This document shows, one piece after another, positions 52,278-54,247 of a stretch of 54,247 bases of DNA. Every line of letters begins with the position of its first letter. The first letter of the stretch is position 1. A model generated the notes under the pieces. That model was given only the letters and a program-made list of their open reading frames with translations. It did no database searches and was not told the DNA's origin. The position numbers and the translations under genes are program-made. Origin of the DNA: Lentisphaeria bacterium (GTDB lineage Bacteria; Verrucomicrobiota; Lentisphaeria; Victivallales; Victivallaceae); NCBI GenBank assembly GCA_017456285.1, contig JAFTJQ010000003.1, forward strand, positions 1 to 54,247. The letters are read 5' to 3'.

Positions 52278-53066
52278 ATGGCATTGCCTGACAAAATTGA
52301 AAAAATCACTCGAGAAAAATGTTATGAACTTTTTCAGTTTTTAAGTTTTTTGGGAGAGGTGGTTATTGCTTTTGTCGAGGCATTGAGAAATCCTTTCAAA
52401 ATTCGTTGGCGGGAAACCTTTTACTATCTGGAGCAATGCGGAGTTAAATCTCTGCCGATTGTTTTGGTAATTTGCTTTCTTTTGGGGGTGATTCTCGCTT
52501 TTCAGGGGGCGTTGCAATTAGCACAATTCGGAACGCAGATTTTTATTGTTGACTTGGTCGGGTGGTCGGTGCTCATGGAACTTGGGCCATTTATGGTCGC
52601 CATTATCGCCACAGGGAGAGCAGGGTCAGCATTTGCAGCGGAAATCGGCACGATGATTGCCGATGAAGAAGTCAATGCACTTAAGACCATGGGAATTTCT
52701 GTTGCCAGATTTTTGGTTATTCCTAAACTCCTTGCATTAGCAATAGCGATGCCGCTATTAACTTGTTTCGGCAATATTGCGGCGTTGCTCGGCGGGCTTT
52801 TTATCGGAGTAACCGTCGGCGATGTACCGCTTGCAGCTTACGTCAGCAGGACTTTAACAGTTTTAACCCCGAATGCCTTTATGTTCGGAGTCGGGAAATC
52901 TATCGTTTTTGCCGTCATAATCGCCCTGGTCGGGTGCTTCAGAGGTTTGCAATCAACCATGGATGCTCAAGGAGTCGGCAGAAGTGCTACCAATGCGGTT
53001 GTAAGCAGTATTTTCGCAGTAGTTATCAGTGATGCAATCATCACGCTTTTGGATTCTCTATCATAA
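52278..53066 (+). CDS. MlaE-family ABC transporter permease
   Basis: 262 residues with about five membrane helices. The MlaE signature is clear: LVICFLLGVILAFQGALQLA, LGPFMVAIIATGRAGSAFAA, EIGTMIADEEVNALKTMGIS and VIPKLLALAIAMPLLTCFGN. MlaE works with the ATPase MlaF and an MCE-domain MlaD to move phospholipids between membranes. The gene starts 6 bp after the previous stop and ends 14 bp before mlaF. An MCE-domain gene is not seen in the remaining 1.2 kb. Confidence 0.92.
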   Translation: MALPDKIEKITREKCYELFQFLSFLGEVVIAFVEALRNPFKIRWRETFYYLEQCGVKSLPIVLVICFLLGVILAFQGALQLAQFGTQIFIVDLVGWSVLMELGPFMVAIIATGRAGSAFAAEIGTMIADEEVNALKTMGISVARFLVIPKLLALAIAMPLLTCFGNIAALLGGLFIGVTVGDVPLAAYVSRTLTVLTPNAFMFGVGKSIVFAVIIALVGCFRGLQSTMDAQGVGRSATNAVVSSIFAVVISDAIITLLDSLS

Positions 53067-53080
53067 GGATTTTTTTTGAT

Positions 53081-53839
53081 ATGGCAGAGGATATTATTTT
53101 AAGTCTTAAAGATGTGGAAATCGGTTACGGCGGAAAAACCGTAATGAAAAATATTAATTTCGATGTCGCACGAGGTGAAATTGTCGCAATTCTCGGACAG
53201 TCAGGGTGCGGCAAAAGTACCTTATTGAAAAATATCATCGGACTCTATCAGCCCATTAAAGGCGAAATAAATATTTTCGGGAAAAATTTGGTCGCTCTTA
53301 ACGAACTTGAGCAGCAGGATTTAATGAAAAAAATCGGTATTACTTACCAGTCAGGGGCTTTGCTCGGCTCGCTCTCTATCGGCGAAAATGTCGCACTGCC
53401 TTTGGAGGAACACACCGATAAAACTCCGGAAGAGATAAAAGAGATTGTTCGAGAAAAACTGTCCCTCGTCGGCTTGGAAAAATACATTGATTTCATGCCG
53501 TCAGAAATTTCAGGAGGCATGAAAAAACGTGCCGGACTGGCAAGAGCATTGGCATTGAACCCGGAATTACTGTTTTTTGACGAACCGTCAGCAGGGTTAG
53601 ACCCGATAAGTTCCGCCGAATTGGATATGCTGATAAAGGAGTTACAGCAAAAACTTAACTCAACCGTGGTCATGGTTACCCATGAACTTGATAGTATTTT
53701 CTCAATCAGCACCAAAGTTTTGGTACTGGATAGAGAGATAAAAACCATTGCAGATTACGGTAATGCTTACGAACTTAAGGAACATTCAAAAAGCGAATTT
53801 GTCCGTAATTTCCTCAATCGCAAAGTCGTTTCCGAATAA
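53081..53839 (+). CDS. MlaF-type ABC transporter ATP-binding protein
   Basis: 252 residues. Walker A ILGQSGCGKSTLLKNIIG (~39), Q-loop ITYQSGALLGSLSIGENVAL, signature EISGGMKKRAGLARALAL (~140), Walker B ELLFFDEPSAGLDP (~160) and switch His in MVTHELDS. The SGGMKKRAGLARA signature is the form usual in MlaF. It pairs with the adjacent permease. No clear terminator follows; the next 400 bp are a hairpin-rich non-coding stretch. Confidence 0.93.
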   Translation: MAEDIILSLKDVEIGYGGKTVMKNINFDVARGEIVAILGQSGCGKSTLLKNIIGLYQPIKGEINIFGKNLVALNELEQQDLMKKIGITYQSGALLGSLSIGENVALPLEEHTDKTPEEIKEIVREKLSLVGLEKYIDFMPSEISGGMKKRAGLARALALNPELLFFDEPSAGLDPISSAELDMLIKELQQKLNSTVVMVTHELDSIFSISTKVLVLDREIKTIADYGNAYELKEHSKSEFVRNFLNRKVVSE

Positions 53840-53911
53840 AATATCTTTCCCATAAACTGCTACCGATTTACCATAATAATGGAAGCATGGTGGTTAACGT
53901 TTTGTTTTTTT

Positions 53912-53999
53912 GTGGGGACTAACGCCGTCCCCACACCCCTACGCAAGGTCAGCGACCTTGACCAATAAGAGATGCGAAAATTAAAAATTTTCACATCTC
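53912..53999. repeat. Three consecutive hairpins after mlaF
   Basis: GTGGGGAC (53912-53919) with GTCCCCAC (53927-53934). CAAGGTC (53944-53950) with GACCTTG (53954-53960). GAGATG plus GAAAATT (53969-53982) with AATTTTC plus CATCTC (53986-53999). All stems are near perfect and back to back. None has a T-tract suitable for mlaF termination. No coding signal. Confidence 0.55.
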
Positions 54000-54023
54000 A
54001 AAATTTTTCCTCACATCCGTGAG

Positions 54024-54088
54024 CGAAGGCAACAACTTTTTTTAGTTTTGGCTCGTTTCACTTCGCCTAAAAAAGTTTTTGCCTTTCG
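54024..54088. repeat. Imperfect 22-bp inverted repeat
   Basis: 54024-54045 (CGAAGGCAACAAC, then TTTTTTTAG) pairs with 54067-54088 (CTAAAAAAGTTTTTGCC, then TTTCG) with few mismatches. The 21-nt loop contains a further GGC/GCC-type stem. It resembles a small palindromic element. Confidence 0.5.
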
Positions 54089-54113
54089 AAACCTAATTTC
54101 AAAAAATCCGTTA

Positions 54114-54237
54114 ACAGGACAAAAGTACGAATGTCCTGTCAGCGGTAAGGAAGAGGGGGAATACAAAGGGGGAGAGTAACTTGGAGCGATTTAGTGACAA
54201 GTGGCAATCTCCCCCGTTGTGTGGCAACTCGTGGCAA
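54114..54237. repeat. Two hairpins and three GTGGCAA repeats at the window end
   Basis: ACAGGACA (54114-54121) with TGTCCTGT (54132-54139). GGGGGAGA (54168-54175) with TCTCCCCC (54208-54215), loop 32 nt. GTGGCAA occurs at 54201-54207, 54221-54227 and 54231-54237, offsets of 20 and 10 bp. Composition is unlike the nearby genes. The stretch runs to the window end without a credible frame. Confidence 0.5.
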
Positions 54238-54247
54238 AAGATTTAAG

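Noticed and set aside
1-54247. CRISPR array, transposase, integrase, phage or toxin-antitoxin genes
   Set aside because: I found no regularly spaced repeat-spacer pattern and no protein with recognisable motifs of these classes on either strand.

Overview
The window looks like a contiguous piece of a moderately AT-rich chromosome from a Gram-negative bacterium. Outer-membrane biology is visible throughout: several lipoproteins with lipoboxes, an LpoB-like protein, an ExbB/ExbD/TonB-like set and MlaE/MlaF. The order rpmJ-rpsM-rpsK-rpoA-rplQ without rpsD, the TPR-ExbBD set, a stand-alone CBM48 protein and a BNR sialidase-like protein suggest the PVC group, perhaps a gut Lentisphaerota. That assignment is inference from gene content and was not tested by search.

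Layout. 1-960: the 3' end of an unidentified gene, a hairpin-rich non-coding patch and a tRNA-Cys(GCA). 960-4888 (minus): apgM, then the operon rpmJ-rpsM-rpsK-rpoA-rplQ. 4889-5507: a long divergent intergenic region with a promoter at each end and a candidate ~400-nt leader for the ribosomal operon. 5508-15382 (plus): HU, hisS, adk-map-infA, pheT, nadA, ribH-nusB-ftsY-ribD. 15525-17526 (minus): a flavin reductase-like protein and a GntP permease. 17742-21819 (plus): four consecutive envelope lipoproteins (LpoB-like, YcfL-like, COG3014-like, Sel1), AT-rich and flanked by a 13-nt direct repeat. 21957-27442 (minus): two adjacent phosphohexomutases, one of which has lost its catalytic residues, then a HAD phosphatase, an aldo/keto reductase, a lipoprotein and a CYTH protein. 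27532-29279 (minus): rsmA and nfo. 29494-33834 (plus): serC, clpB and a small CBM48 protein. 33951-36236: a secreted sialidase-like protein diverging from a His/Pro-rich secreted protein across a 26-bp palindrome. 36312-47828 (minus): a tight 13-gene run from recA through a TPR protein, ExbB, ExbD, a TonB-like protein, a zinc-ribbon membrane protein, tmk, holB, pyrK, pyrD, a PP2C phosphatase and a DnaQ-like exonuclease to a transglutaminase-like protein. 48141-49823 (minus): ilvD. 49997-53839 (plus): ffh, a membrane protein, mlaE, mlaF. 53840-54247: a second hairpin-rich non-coding patch.

Most genes are core housekeeping. The less ordinary parts are the degenerate phosphomutase pair, the lipoprotein operon with its flanking repeats, the recA-linked TPR/ExbBD/TonB-like module, the palindrome at 35787-35812, the abutting divergent promoters of ilvD and ffh, the long ribosomal leader, and the two hairpin-rich patches at the window ends. 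I saw no CRISPR array, insertion sequence, prophage or recognisable defence system.
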